This document shows, piece after piece, positions 23,398 to 32,291 of a stretch of DNA of 46,432 nt. A program made the translations under genes and the position numbers. The notes beneath the pieces were generated by a model. That model saw nothing but the letters and a program-made list of their open reading frames with translations, was not told where the DNA came from and made no database searches. The stretch covers positions 1 to 46,432 of IMG/VR virus record IMGVR_UViG_3300044638_008119; one strand, given 5' to 3'. The stretch is from a virus. Positions within the stretch are counted from its first letter, which is position 1; the number at the start of each line of letters is the position of its first letter.

Positions 23398-25059
23398 ATG
23401 CTCAAATCTACCATCGTTACAGGAATATGGGATTTGGGCAGAGGTTCGCTAGGCGACGGATGGAGCAGGTCTTTTGATCGCTACAGAAACAACTTCTCTG
23501 TTCTGCTAAATAATATTAAAGATATTCCTACTATAGTTTTTATAGATAAAGAACACGAAGATATAGTATGGAAATACAGAAGCAGAGACAACACAGCTGT
23601 TTATCATCATTCTGCTAAGGATTTTGATAATAATTTTTTCCCTTTTCGCAATCAAGTGGAAAAAATAAGGACAAATGAAGACTGGTTATCTCAAGCTGGC
23701 TGGTTAAGAGATAGCACTCAAGCGAAATTGCCATTATACAACCCCATGGTAATGAGCAAGATGTTCCTATTGCACAATGCAAAAGTATTTAATCCATTTA
23801 GTAGTGAGTACATGTATTGGCTTGATGGTGGAATATCCAATACTGTTCACCCAGGATACTTTAGCCACGACAAAGTAATAGAAAAAATACAAGATATCAC
23901 TAAAAAATTCCTCTTTGTGTGTTTTCCTTATGAAACAGAATCAGAAATCCATGGATTCGACATAAGAAAAATGAGAGAATACGCTAAATCAGAAGAGGTT
24001 AATAGGGTTGCTAGAGGAGGATTTTTTGGTGGACACATTGATTATATATCTGAAGCTAATAATCTGTATTATAGTCTATTGAATGATTCTCTCAATAACG
24101 GTCTCATGGGTACTGAAGAAAGCATATTTACCCTAATGACATATTTGCAACCAGAAATGTATCAACATGAAACAATTAATCATGATGGTTTATTGTCAAC
24201 ATTTTTTGAAAAAGTAAAAAATAATCAAACAGTTATAGAAGAAATAGCAAAAAACAATCCTAGAAAAAAGCATTCAAATAACGAAACAGTATTATACATT
24301 AATGCTTTTAATTCTCCAGAACAATTACAAATGGTCTTGGATAGTTTTGAACTACATGATAACTCATTTATTACTCAAACAAAAAAGATTCTAATAAACA
24401 ATAGCACAAAAGAAGATCTCTTCAGTAAGTATGATGCCATTTGCGAAAAATACGGATTTTCAGAGCAGATTAAAAAAGGAAATTTAGGAGTTTGTCGAGC
24501 TAGACAATTTGCTGCTGAACATTTCGCAGACCTTGGTTCTAAATACATGATCTTTTTTGAGGACGATATGTTGTTAGATTATTCTATATCTAATTGTAAT
24601 TTTGGTTTTAAAAAATCGACACCTAATTTATTAAGTAGTCTTATTCGTATAATGGACAATGAAGAGTATGATTTTTTGAAATTTAGCTTTAGCGAATTTT
24701 ATGGACATAACGGAGAACAGTGGAGTTGGCATAATGTTCCTTCAGAATTACGAGTAAAATATTTTGGAGACGCAAAGAAAAAACCCCCAACGAAGTTCTC
24801 CTGCATAAAATCTTATAATGGCATACCTTATGCAGAAGGTGAGATTTACTATTCAAATTGGCCCCATATAATAGATCAGGAAGGCAACCAAAAACTATTC
24901 TTAGATACTACATGGTCAAATCCTTTTGAACAAACGTGGATGAGTCACATATATACTCTAACAATTAACAATAAAGTTAAACCAGCGATATTATTAGCTA
25001 GTCCAATAACACATAATAGGGTTCATTTTTATGAAGCGAACGAACGCAAAGAAAATTAA
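23398..25059 (+). CDS. two-domain glycosyltransferase (HtrL/YibB-like plus GT-A)
   Basis: A 553-residue protein with two parts. Residues 1-270 match the HtrL/YibB-like group: TIVTGIWDLGRG (5-16), WSRSFDRYRNNF (22-33), TIVFID (45-50) and MYWLDGG (139-145, metal-site position). Residues 295-553 form a second GT-A domain: LYINAFNSPEQL, RARQFAAEHF and MIFFEDDML (384-392, DxD-like). It may add two sugars in sequence. It opens the plus-strand unit, and the next gene overlaps by 29 bases. The start lacks a Shine-Dalgarno sequence, which is unusual here. Confidence 0.75.
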   Translation: MLKSTIVTGIWDLGRGSLGDGWSRSFDRYRNNFSVLLNNIKDIPTIVFIDKEHEDIVWKYRSRDNTAVYHHSAKDFDNNFFPFRNQVEKIRTNEDWLSQAGWLRDSTQAKLPLYNPMVMSKMFLLHNAKVFNPFSSEYMYWLDGGISNTVHPGYFSHDKVIEKIQDITKKFLFVCFPYETESEIHGFDIRKMREYAKSEEVNRVARGGFFGGHIDYISEANNLYYSLLNDSLNNGLMGTEESIFTLMTYLQPEMYQHETINHDGLLSTFFEKVKNNQTVIEEIAKNNPRKKHSNNETVLYINAFNSPEQLQMVLDSFELHDNSFITQTKKILINNSTKEDLFSKYDAICEKYGFSEQIKKGNLGVCRARQFAAEHFADLGSKYMIFFEDDMLLDYSISNCNFGFKKSTPNLLSSLIRIMDNEEYDFLKFSFSEFYGHNGEQWSWHNVPSELRVKYFGDAKKKPPTKFSCIKSYNGIPYAEGEIYYSNWPHIIDQEGNQKLFLDTTWSNPFEQTWMSHIYTLTINNKVKPAILLASPITHNRVHFYEANERKEN

Positions 25060-26347
25060 AGCCAAGACTCAAACAGCCACAAAGAGTAATAAAGTAGAGA
25101 CTATTTTTATTCAGATAGCTTCGTATCGAGATCCTCAACTCCTCCCAACCTTGAGAGATTTGTTTAGTAAAGCAAAAAATCCAAATAATATCACTGTTGG
25201 AATATGCTGGCAACATTCTCCAGATGATACATGGGATGTCCTAGCAGAGTTTGAAAACGATCCAAGAATAAAAGCTATAAACATAGACTATAAAGATAGT
25301 CAAGGTGTTTGCTGGGCTAGAAATTTAGTTCAATCTCTATATAATGGAGAAACATATACTCTACAACTAGATAGTCACCACAGATTCGTTCAAGACTGGG
25401 ATGAAATCTTAATAGATATGCTAAAAGGTTTACAAAAAGACGGCTACAATAAACCGTTAATAACAGCATATATACCCAGCTTCGATCCAGACAATGATCC
25501 CGCATCCAGAGTTCAAGAGCCTTGGAAAATGAATTTTGATAGATTCATTCCTGAAGGAGCAGTTTTCTTTTTACCTGCCTCTTTTGATTCTTGGGACGAT
25601 AAAACCAAACCTCTTCCAGGCAGATTTTATAGTGCTCATTTTGCTTTTAGCGTAGGAGCATTTTGTAAGGAGGTTCCTCACGATCCTCAATATTATTTTC
25701 ATGGTGAAGAAATTAGTATTGCGGCTAGAGCATATACTCATGGGTATGATATATTCCATCCTCATAAGGTTGTTTGTTGGCATGAATATACCAGAAAGGG
25801 AAGAACCAAGCAGTGGGATGATGATAAAAAATGGGGAGACAGGAATAATATCTGTCATCTACGAAACAGAAAATTGTTTGAAATGGATGGAGAAAAAAGA
25901 GATATAGATTTTGGCCAATATGGTTTTGGCACAGTAAGATCTTTGAGAGATTACGAAAAATATAGTGGATTATCATTTGGTAAAAGAGCTATACAAAAAA
26001 GAGTACAGGATCATCAAGCACCACCAGATCCAGAAACATCCTATCTACCCGATGAGGATTTTGATAAAAGACTATTAAGGATATTCAAGCATTGCATAGA
26101 TATTCAATATGGTCAAGTACCAGAAAATGATTATGATTTTTGGGCTGTTGCTTTTAAAGATAAAGAAGGTCGAGATATATACAGGCAGGACGCAGATAAA
26201 GACGAAATACTACGTATTAAAAATGATCCAGATGGATATTGCAAGGTGTGGAGAGAGTTTCAAACAGAAGTTACTCCAACAAGCTGGTTGATTTGGCCTC
26301 ATAGCTTATCAAAAGGATGGGCAGAACCGATTGTAGGGTATCTGTAA
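25031..26347 (+). CDS. GlcNAc-transferase-like glycosyltransferase (PF11397 type)
   Basis: A 438-residue protein. After a basic 20-residue tail comes IFIQIASYRDPQLLPTL (25-41), ITVGICWQ (54-61), GVCWARNLVQSLY and LQLDSHHRFVQDWDEIL (111-127; DSHHRF is the metal site). This order is that of the family of the Skp1 HydroxyPro-GlcNAc transferase, found in eukaryotes, bacteria and giant viruses. In the cluster it could start or extend a glycan on Thr/Ser/Pro-rich protein, though that is inference. The C-terminal 130 residues are family-variable. Confidence 0.8.
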   Translation: MKRTNAKKIKAKTQTATKSNKVETIFIQIASYRDPQLLPTLRDLFSKAKNPNNITVGICWQHSPDDTWDVLAEFENDPRIKAINIDYKDSQGVCWARNLVQSLYNGETYTLQLDSHHRFVQDWDEILIDMLKGLQKDGYNKPLITAYIPSFDPDNDPASRVQEPWKMNFDRFIPEGAVFFLPASFDSWDDKTKPLPGRFYSAHFAFSVGAFCKEVPHDPQYYFHGEEISIAARAYTHGYDIFHPHKVVCWHEYTRKGRTKQWDDDKKWGDRNNICHLRNRKLFEMDGEKRDIDFGQYGFGTVRSLRDYEKYSGLSFGKRAIQKRVQDHQAPPDPETSYLPDEDFDKRLLRIFKHCIDIQYGQVPENDYDFWAVAFKDKEGRDIYRQDADKDEILRIKNDPDGYCKVWREFQTEVTPTSWLIWPHSLSKGWAEPIVGYL

Positions 26348-26355
26348 AACGTCTT

Positions 26356-26967
26356 ATGCCAATATTTTCAAATATTAGTGCTATTGGAGATTCTCATGTT
26401 GGTGCTTTTTCACCATACTGTAGATTATGTACTCTTGGTCCAGTTACCATGTATTCATTGACAACAGATAAGCTTAATGAATATATTGTTTATTTGCTTG
26501 AACGAAAAGAAATAGATATTAATGGCTGGTGGATTTTTTGTACTGGCGAAATAGATATAAGATGCTTATTACACAAACAAATAAATGAGTACGGTAGAAA
26601 AGAGGACGAGACTATAGAAACATTGGTAGAGAATTATATATCCAATCTATATAAGCTGAATCACACCAAGTTAGCCATATCAACCACAGTACCACCTGCA
26701 AAAACAGAAGGTTTTGAAGTTCAACAAAAACATACCATTAATTCTGACTACCCTTTCAAGGGATCAGATTCAGAAAGAAACAGATGGTCTCAAAAATTAA
26801 ATCACTATTTAATAAATAAGTGCATAGAAAAAAACATTACTTATATAGATATATACTCTCTATTCAAGAACAACGAAGGATTTTTAGATCATCAATATAT
26901 AGACGCAGATATGATACATGTTTCAAAAAATGATAAAATTGTCACATTACTTAATAATTTATACTAG
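26356..26967 (+). CDS. SGNH-hydrolase-like protein
   Basis: A protein of about 203 residues with the SGNH block I AIGDSHVGAF (9-18; nucleophile Ser13) and a terminal DADMIHVS (185-192; catalytic Asp and His). An internal TGEID fits the block III Gly region. It may be an O-acetyl esterase or acetyltransferase acting on sugars, since many glycan clusters encode such enzymes. The ATG at 26356 is preferred because a longer frame (26317) starts inside the previous gene. The ribosome-binding site is weak. Confidence 0.6.
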   Translation: MPIFSNISAIGDSHVGAFSPYCRLCTLGPVTMYSLTTDKLNEYIVYLLERKEIDINGWWIFCTGEIDIRCLLHKQINEYGRKEDETIETLVENYISNLYKLNHTKLAISTTVPPAKTEGFEVQQKHTINSDYPFKGSDSERNRWSQKLNHYLINKCIEKNITYIDIYSLFKNNEGFLDHQYIDADMIHVSKNDKIVTLLNNLY

Positions 26968-26975
26968 GAGAAACT

Positions 26976-27716
26976 ATGAATTTGCTTTCCGCCCTGACGA
27001 CATATAATGTTAATTCGAATAAAATGAGAATAGGTAATGAGCACGATGGTGGATATATTATCAATGATCTCATAGTTAAAAATACCAAAAGATTAATTTC
27101 TGTAGGAATAGGCGGAGAAGACAATTTTGAATTACAGTGGGCAGAAAAATTCCCAACAACATTCATAGAAGCATACGACGGAACGTATCCGTGTAACAAT
27201 TTATGTAATAAATTTCCTGATAGAATTAACAAAAACATTTTTTACGTTCATAATGACGTTGGTTTTGGAGAAAAACAAATTCCTCTCAATACAATCGTAG
27301 ATAGTAAAGAAGGAGTTTTATTAAAAGTTGATATAGAAGGTGGTGAATATACTGCATTTGATAATTTATATCCAGACAGGAATCTAACAGGACTCATCTT
27401 AGAAGTCCACGATTTACATATACCTGAGAATTGTCAAAAAATAGCAAAAATAATCACTGAAAATTTCAAAAACTTGCTTCTTTTCCATGTTCACGGAAAT
27501 TCGTGGGGAGGTATGTTTGATTTGAACTTGACACCCAATGTCAATGATGGTATACTAATCAAGAGGTTTCCTCATGTGCTAGAACTGACATTCATATCAA
27601 AGCATATTGTAGATAATTACTCTCTTGAAAAGCGTAAATTCCCTGTGGATGGTTTGGATAATACTAACAGACATGATTTTCCTGACATAGATCTTTATTG
27701 GATAAATGCTATATGA
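26976..27716 (+). CDS. FkbM-like methyltransferase
   Basis: A 246-residue protein. DGGYII (24-29), SVGIGGEDNFE (42-52; motif I-like) and LLKVDIEGGEY (115-125; the K-x-D-x-E-G-x-E of FkbM enzymes) identify it. FkbM-type enzymes methylate sugar hydroxyls in glycans and natural products. A good GGAG ribosome-binding site precedes the ATG, and its TGA overlaps the next ATG. It probably tailors a sugar made or placed by neighbours. Confidence 0.75.
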   Translation: MNLLSALTTYNVNSNKMRIGNEHDGGYIINDLIVKNTKRLISVGIGGEDNFELQWAEKFPTTFIEAYDGTYPCNNLCNKFPDRINKNIFYVHNDVGFGEKQIPLNTIVDSKEGVLLKVDIEGGEYTAFDNLYPDRNLTGLILEVHDLHIPENCQKIAKIITENFKNLLLFHVHGNSWGGMFDLNLTPNVNDGILIKRFPHVLELTFISKHIVDNYSLEKRKFPVDGLDNTNRHDFPDIDLYWINAI

Positions 27717-28573
27717 TATACATCTCGCTATGTGCTATGCCAGATAGATTAGAGACTAAAGATAGTTCGTCCCAATGTTTATCTTCTTTATTAGAACAAG
27801 AAACAACCCATGAATATAAAGTTCTTTTAAATATTCCTTTAAAGTTAAGGAACTACGAAAATACAACTATACCACAATGGGTATTGGATTTAGAAGCAAC
27901 ATATAGCGGTAAGCTTATGATTCTTAGAGATGATACGGACTATGGACCAATATCTAATCTATTGTCTCCCATTAAGCTAATAAGTATGGATCCAAATGAC
28001 ATTATTATTATTTGTGATGATGATCATATGTATGATCCAAAAATGATCGAATACCATCTTAAAAAATTGCAACAATATCCCGACCATCATGCTATTTGCT
28101 TTAGGGGTAATCAACCACTAGAACTAAGAACGTGGTATATAGATAATGTTAAATATGGTAAACTCTATAATTCCTGTGTTTTATTTCCAACAAGAAATGA
28201 TATTTATTTAAAATTGCCTGATCATTGGCATAGCGTATCATATCGTAGAAAGTTTATTCAACAAGACATTTTTGATCAAGATTTTTTAAATATATCTTGG
28301 AATAACGACATTTTAATGGGATGTTATGCATGGTCTCATGACTTTTATTTCTTATGCGCTAACTATGATCAAGAGAGTGATTTTAGACCCGTTAACTATG
28401 ATGGTCGAGGAGCTAATTCTTTTCCTTTAATGAAGATGCTTCCATTTTCTGGAGACAGTGGGTGCAATAGATGGAGAGATAAAAATAAGAAACCGGGTGA
28501 AGATATATGGGATTTAGAAAAATTTCGACAACTATTTGATAAGGATAAAGGAATAATACAATTATGGAAATAA
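27713..28573 (+). CDS. GT-A glycosyltransferase, first of a tandem pair
   Basis: A 286-residue protein from the ATG at 27713, which overlaps the previous stop (ATGA); a TTG at 27698 would be five residues longer. IYISLCAMPDRL, SSLLEQETTHEYKVLLNIPL and IIIICDDDHMYD (DDD at about 102-104) give a GT-A fold with an acidic metal site. It is a paralogue of the next gene: both share the SLLEQ...LNIPL-x-x-R...IP-W...DYG...DDD...YPD order. Substrates unknown. Confidence 0.7.
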   Translation: MIYISLCAMPDRLETKDSSSQCLSSLLEQETTHEYKVLLNIPLKLRNYENTTIPQWVLDLEATYSGKLMILRDDTDYGPISNLLSPIKLISMDPNDIIIICDDDHMYDPKMIEYHLKKLQQYPDHHAICFRGNQPLELRTWYIDNVKYGKLYNSCVLFPTRNDIYLKLPDHWHSVSYRRKFIQQDIFDQDFLNISWNNDILMGCYAWSHDFYFLCANYDQESDFRPVNYDGRGANSFPLMKMLPFSGDSGCNRWRDKNKKPGEDIWDLEKFRQLFDKDKGIIQLWK

Positions 28574-29334
28574 TCATATCTCTAACAACTGTACCTAATA
28601 GGTTATATGAGCATCACGGTCATTCAGCCACTAGGGCTGCTCTCACCACTCTATTAGAACAGTCATATCCTTCATATTCTGTTCACTTAAATATTCCTTT
28701 AGAATATAGAGGAGAGCAAGTTTCTATACCAGATTGGCTTAATGACTACACAAATAAGTACAAACATCTAAAAGTTTTTTTAACACAAGACTATGGATCA
28801 ATAACCAAGCTAATACCAACTCTAGAGAGAGTTGAAGATCCAGAAAGCATTATCATATTAGCAGATGATGATCTTTACTATATGGACGGATTAATTTCTG
28901 CACATATCAATGGAAGACAAAAATATCCAGACTACGCATTAGGTTTTGCTGGTATGGCAGCAATAGATGGCTCATGTCACTTTTGTACAACAATACCAAA
29001 GGATACCAGAGTTAAGGTTTTAGAAGGATACAAAACAGTATCATACCTAAGAAAATTTTTTGACATTAATGAACTCAAAAAAGATTTTGTTGGTAAGTCT
29101 TGGAGAGATGACGAAACATTATCGGCTTATATGGGGTATAAAAACATTAAAAAATTAGTATTATCATATGAAGGGGATACTGACTTTTCTCCAAGAGTAG
29201 AGTCTTTTCCAGTAACTGGTCATGTTCCAGCAGAAAGAGGTGGATGTAATTTATTCAGGGACTGTTCTGATTCCCAAAACAAGTCAGAACAAAATATACA
29301 GGAATTTTTTAAACTTGGTTACTTAGAAAGATAA
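28564..29334 (+). CDS. GT-A glycosyltransferase, second of a tandem pair
   Basis: A 256-residue protein. IIISLTTVPNRLYEH (3-17), TTLLEQSYPSYSVHLNIPL (28-46), IPDW (55-58), TQDYGSITKLIP (74-85) and IIILADDDLYY (96-106; DDD 101-103) mirror the preceding gene in order. The two genes overlap by ten bases. A tandem duplication followed by divergence is the simplest account. The pair may add two sugars with similar donors, or the same sugar to different acceptors. Confidence 0.7.
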   Translation: MEIIISLTTVPNRLYEHHGHSATRAALTTLLEQSYPSYSVHLNIPLEYRGEQVSIPDWLNDYTNKYKHLKVFLTQDYGSITKLIPTLERVEDPESIIILADDDLYYMDGLISAHINGRQKYPDYALGFAGMAAIDGSCHFCTTIPKDTRVKVLEGYKTVSYLRKFFDINELKKDFVGKSWRDDETLSAYMGYKNIKKLVLSYEGDTDFSPRVESFPVTGHVPAERGGCNLFRDCSDSQNKSEQNIQEFFKLGYLER

Positions 29335-29336
29335 TT

Positions 29337-29717
29337 ATGAAATACTTTTATTGTGTCATTTTGGTCATTCTTTTGTCTAGCAGCACTAAAGCTCAACAAT
29401 GGTCTAATCCTGAAAATGCTAATCTTACAAGCACTATGACAAATATGATGGTTAATTTTGGTATAGCAGGAATGCAGTCATCCCAACCTTATGCAGCAAA
29501 TAATACTAATCAATATCTAGATTATCAAAATGGATATTATCAAGAACTACAAAATAATTTAACTAGAACTGAAATATATTTTCAAAAAAGACAAACTAAT
29601 ATGTACTACAGAGAACTTGAGTTTATTCAAAAACGAGAACTCAAAAATCTTAAAAAATATGATCAGTTGACCATACCAGAGCTTAATAGAATTTTTGGGA
29701 AAGATAGCAGATATTAA
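29337..29717 (+). CDS. small secreted or membrane-attached protein
   Basis: A 126-residue protein with a signal peptide: basic start, hydrophobic core (YFYCVILVILLSSS, residues 3-16) and a small-residue cleavage area near TKAQQ (17-21). The mature part is rich in Gln, Asn and Tyr with a helical, charged C-terminus. It is the last plus-strand gene, and its stop overlaps the stop of the convergent subtilisin gene by four bases. It could reach the host envelope or be packaged; no family is recognised. Confidence 0.55.
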   Translation: MKYFYCVILVILLSSSTKAQQWSNPENANLTSTMTNMMVNFGIAGMQSSQPYAANNTNQYLDYQNGYYQELQNNLTRTEIYFQKRQTNMYYRELEFIQKRELKNLKKYDQLTIPELNRIFGKDSRY

Positions 29718-30649
29718 AATATTGGATTTACAATCCCATAACCTTGATATTTTTTTATTCCTTTATATCTAGGATTTTCTAAAGAAATAGCATGTAGTTT
29801 AAATACTTCTATATAGTCTTCAAATGTTTTAAGCTGATATTTTTTATGCTTATTATTATAGCTTAATAGTAATGAAGCACAACCGACGACAAATGGATTG
29901 CTCATGCTTGTTCCGCTCATACTAGCATATCTATTTCCTGGAACACATCCAATAATATTGTGACCAGGAGCCAAAAAGTCTAAATCATCTCCACTACAGG
30001 TAAATGAAGTTCTATTCATATTTTCGTCTATTGCTCCTATAGATATAGTATTTTTATATCTAGCTGGATACATTATTTCGGCATTTTCTCCGCTATTTCC
30101 AGCAGCGCAAAAAACAACACATCCCTTACTATTAGCATAAGTGATAGCATCCTCTATAACCTTCGCCGGTGCTGGTGAACCAAGACTCATAGTTATAAAA
30201 TCTACATCTCCGTGGTTTGCAGCCCAGTAAATTCCGTCTGCAACTGTGTTCATTGATCCTGAACCATCGTCTCCAAGTGATTTAACCGGAATAATTTTAG
30301 TCATAGGAGCAACTCCAACCATGCCAAAACCATTATCTGACGCAGCTATAGTAGAAGAAACATGCGTTCCGTGACCAGCACCATCTATTGGTTCTTTATT
30401 TTGATTAATAAAATTTTTCCCAGGTAATAAATTATCTACTAAGTCTTTATGGGTTAGGTCACATCCTGTGTCTATAACAGCTACGACTACTCCTTCTCCT
30501 TTAGACTCTTTCCATAGATTAGGCACATTAAATTTTGTAAGTTCCCATCCCTTAAATTGTGGATCATTCACAGATAGTCCATACACATCCTCTCTAACAT
30601 ATGGTAACAGTGAAATATTATTTTTCTTTTTTAAAAAACCTCTAGCCAT
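29714..30649 (-). CDS. subtilisin-like serine protease (S8)
   Basis: A 311-residue protein with a full subtilase triad: Asp60 in AVIDTGCDL, His93 in GAGHGTHVS and Ser248 in SGTSMSNPF; oxyanion Asn185 lies in AAGNSG. There is no signal peptide and only a short N-terminal extension, as in intracellular subtilisins, so it may act in the cell or be loaded in the virion. It is next to a secreted trypsin-like protease and lies downstream of the adhesin genes. An AAGGAG ribosome-binding site precedes the ATG. It may process adhesins or degrade host proteins (inference). Confidence 0.9.
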   Translation of the reverse strand: MARGFLKKKNNISLLPYVREDVYGLSVNDPQFKGWELTKFNVPNLWKESKGEGVVVAVIDTGCDLTHKDLVDNLLPGKNFINQNKEPIDGAGHGTHVSSTIAASDNGFGMVGVAPMTKIIPVKSLGDDGSGSMNTVADGIYWAANHGDVDFITMSLGSPAPAKVIEDAITYANSKGCVVFCAAGNSGENAEIMYPARYKNTISIGAIDENMNRTSFTCSGDDLDFLAPGHNIIGCVPGNRYASMSGTSMSNPFVVGCASLLLSYNNKHKKYQLKTFEDYIEVFKLHAISLENPRYKGIKKYQGYGIVNPIF

Positions 30650-30651
30650 GA

Positions 30652-31401
30652 TTACTCCTTAGCTTGTTTTAGTGTTTTTTTTATCCAATCGTGGAATAAA
30701 CTTACCCTAGTATGACAACTTTCGTCTGTATATGTTGAGTTTGGCTTCCCGTCATAGCCTATAACAGACGAGTGGATTCCGGCAAGTTTGTTGCCTATGA
30801 ACAAACCCCCGCCACTATCCCCACTACCTATAAGATATTCTAGTTCTGTCATTTTCTCGTTTCTTCTCGATGGCGAGCAGATTAAAATCTTTCTTTCTGT
30901 TCTATCTATAAAATTAGATCCAGCTCTTTTTTTTCCATCTGCTCTTTCAATACCAGTATTAAATGTTCCAGTAAATCCCAAACCGGCCATAGAGCATACT
31001 TTACCTACCTCATCTGAATCAATATATAATTCAGGATAATGGTCTAATTTAATTTCTTTTTCTATATAACCTAAAGCAATATCATTATAACCAAATACTT
31101 CTGTTTTATAATCTTCGTGAATAATAACTTTATCAATCTTGTATTGTTCTTCACCCACTGTAACTGACCAACTATGGCAATTTTCTACCACATGAGCAGC
31201 TGTAATTATCCAATGTGGATCTATTATAACAGCAGATCCACAAGACAGTCCTTTGCCGTCAAAACAACATAGTTTAACAACACTATGAAATTTAGACCCA
31301 TATTCTACATACCTTGAGTCTGGAGTATTAGGATCTATGGTTCCAGAATAAGCTGCAGAACCTATCAAAAATACTACTAAAGCTAGTAAAAATTGACGCA
31401 T
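30652..31401 (-). CDS. trypsin-like serine protease (S1) with signal peptide
   Basis: A 249-residue protein. Residues 1-19 (FLLALVVFLIGSAAYS) are a signal peptide. The chymotrypsin-fold triad is His70 in TAAHVV, Asp107 in YNDIAL and Ser196 in GSGDSGGGL. Extra cysteine pairs (45/46, 54, 75, 136, 175) suggest disulfides and export. It lies between the subtilisin gene and an HNH gene with which its start overlaps by 74 bases. A secreted serine protease is uncommon in phages. It may act in the periplasm during lysis or on the virion surface; target unknown. Confidence 0.85.
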   Translation of the reverse strand: MRQFLLALVVFLIGSAAYSGTIDPNTPDSRYVEYGSKFHSVVKLCCFDGKGLSCGSAVIIDPHWIITAAHVVENCHSWSVTVGEEQYKIDKVIIHEDYKTEVFGYNDIALGYIEKEIKLDHYPELYIDSDEVGKVCSMAGLGFTGTFNTGIERADGKKRAGSNFIDRTERKILICSPSRRNEKMTELEYLIGSGDSGGGLFIGNKLAGIHSSVIGYDGKPNSTYTDESCHTRVSLFHDWIKKTLKQAKE

Positions 31402-31708
31402 GGTTTTGCACTTTGGGAGAATAGGGACGATTCTTAACCTTATTTAAATACACCGAGCAATCATTAATCACGTCAACATTCCAACTACTATAATCCATTA
31501 AATGGCCAAAAACAAAATGACAATCAGAACACAAAGTAATAAGATTAGTTAAATCCAACTCTCTGCTTGGATTGACATGAAAAGGCTCTATATGATGTAC
31601 CTGAATTTTTTTGCATGAACCGCAAGCCATGCAGCAGGGTTGTGATAGTAGGTGTTTTTTTCTTATTAATGACCATTTAGGAGATCTGTCGGATAAAATA
31701 TTCCACAT
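31328..31708 (-). CDS. HNH endonuclease (small)
   Basis: A 126-residue protein from the ATG at 31708 (a GTG at 31714 adds two residues). The HNH/ββα-metal core is CCMACGSCKKIQVHHIEPFHVNPS...LTNLITLCSDCHF, with the zinc-binding CxxC pairs and the catalytic HH plus Asn. The C-terminus is basic and aromatic. Its last 74 bases overlap the trypsin gene in another frame. It is probably a homing-type nuclease or a small packaging-type HNH; the lack of a DNA-binding domain leaves this open. Confidence 0.75.
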   Translation of the reverse strand: MWNILSDRSPKWSLIRKKHLLSQPCCMACGSCKKIQVHHIEPFHVNPSRELDLTNLITLCSDCHFVFGHLMDYSSWNVDVINDCSVYLNKVKNRPYSPKVQNHASIFTSFSSIFDRFCSLFWNHRS

Positions 31709-31718
31709 TTTCACTATA

Positions 31719-32291
31719 TTATCCGCTTATTTCCATATAAATACAGTAATTCCCAACATTATCAAACCATGTTCCACTATCCCATATTCCACAATATACA
31801 TATCCAGAGGATGGGGCAACTATATTTCCTCCCAATCCTATATAAAATGATCCAGTAGTAGTAAACGGTATTGAAGAAGCATCTGTTGTTGATAAAACGC
31901 CAAATACTGCATTATAATTGTTTATAAAAACATTAGGAGTACTATAAATGCCACGAGCATCACTAATACAAGCACCAACAGCACAAGAAACACACCCTCT
32001 AACAGAGAAACTTATAGTCTGACCCGCTGTCACAAACTGCTGACCAATTCTTTTAAGTGTTGCTCCATCGGAATAAACTAATGATGTTTCAATGGGTAGG
32101 CACGTAATACTTTCGGCACTTATACACATTCTGGTTGGCGTGGGTGTGATTGTTGGTGTGGGTGTAGGGGTATTAGTTTTTGTTATTGTGGGTGTTAGAC
32201 TTACTGTTGGAGTTATTGTTGGTGCTGGTGTGCTGCTACTCAGGGGTTTTTGAGTAGCTACTGGACAGCAATTTATATTAATAATTGTCAT
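31719..32291 (-). CDS. adhesin-like protein with TP linker and lectin-like domain
   Basis: A 190-residue protein with three parts: an N-terminal tag INCCPV.TQKPLSS (5-19) shared with the next gene upstream, a Thr/Pro linker (20-53), and a C-terminal domain (55-190). The end of this domain (SFYIGLGGNIVAPSSGYVY..IWDSGTWFDNVG) has the order of small galactose-binding lectins such as LecA/PA-IL, where G-x-L-Y-L-G-x-N-D...DN-G carries sugar and calcium contacts. The lectin call is tentative. There is no signal peptide, so it is probably assembled on the virion. Confidence 0.6.
   Translation of the reverse strand: MTIININCCPVATQKPLSSSTPAPTITPTVSLTPTITKTNTPTPTPTITPTPTRMCISAESITCLPIETSLVYSDGATLKRIGQQFVTAGQTISFSVRGCVSCAVGACISDARGIYSTPNVFINNYNAVFGVLSTTDASSIPFTTTGSFYIGLGGNIVAPSSGYVYCGIWDSGTWFDNVGNYCIYMEISG

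Noticed and set aside
25571-25976. Minus-strand frames opposite the PF11397-type transferase
   Set aside because: They are shadows of a gene with a strong family pattern and have no support of their own.
31445-31465. GGTGTATTTAAATAAGG as another promoter of the GGTGTAT set
   Set aside because: It lies inside the coding region of the HNH gene, where the bases are explained by codons; position before the trypsin gene may be chance.
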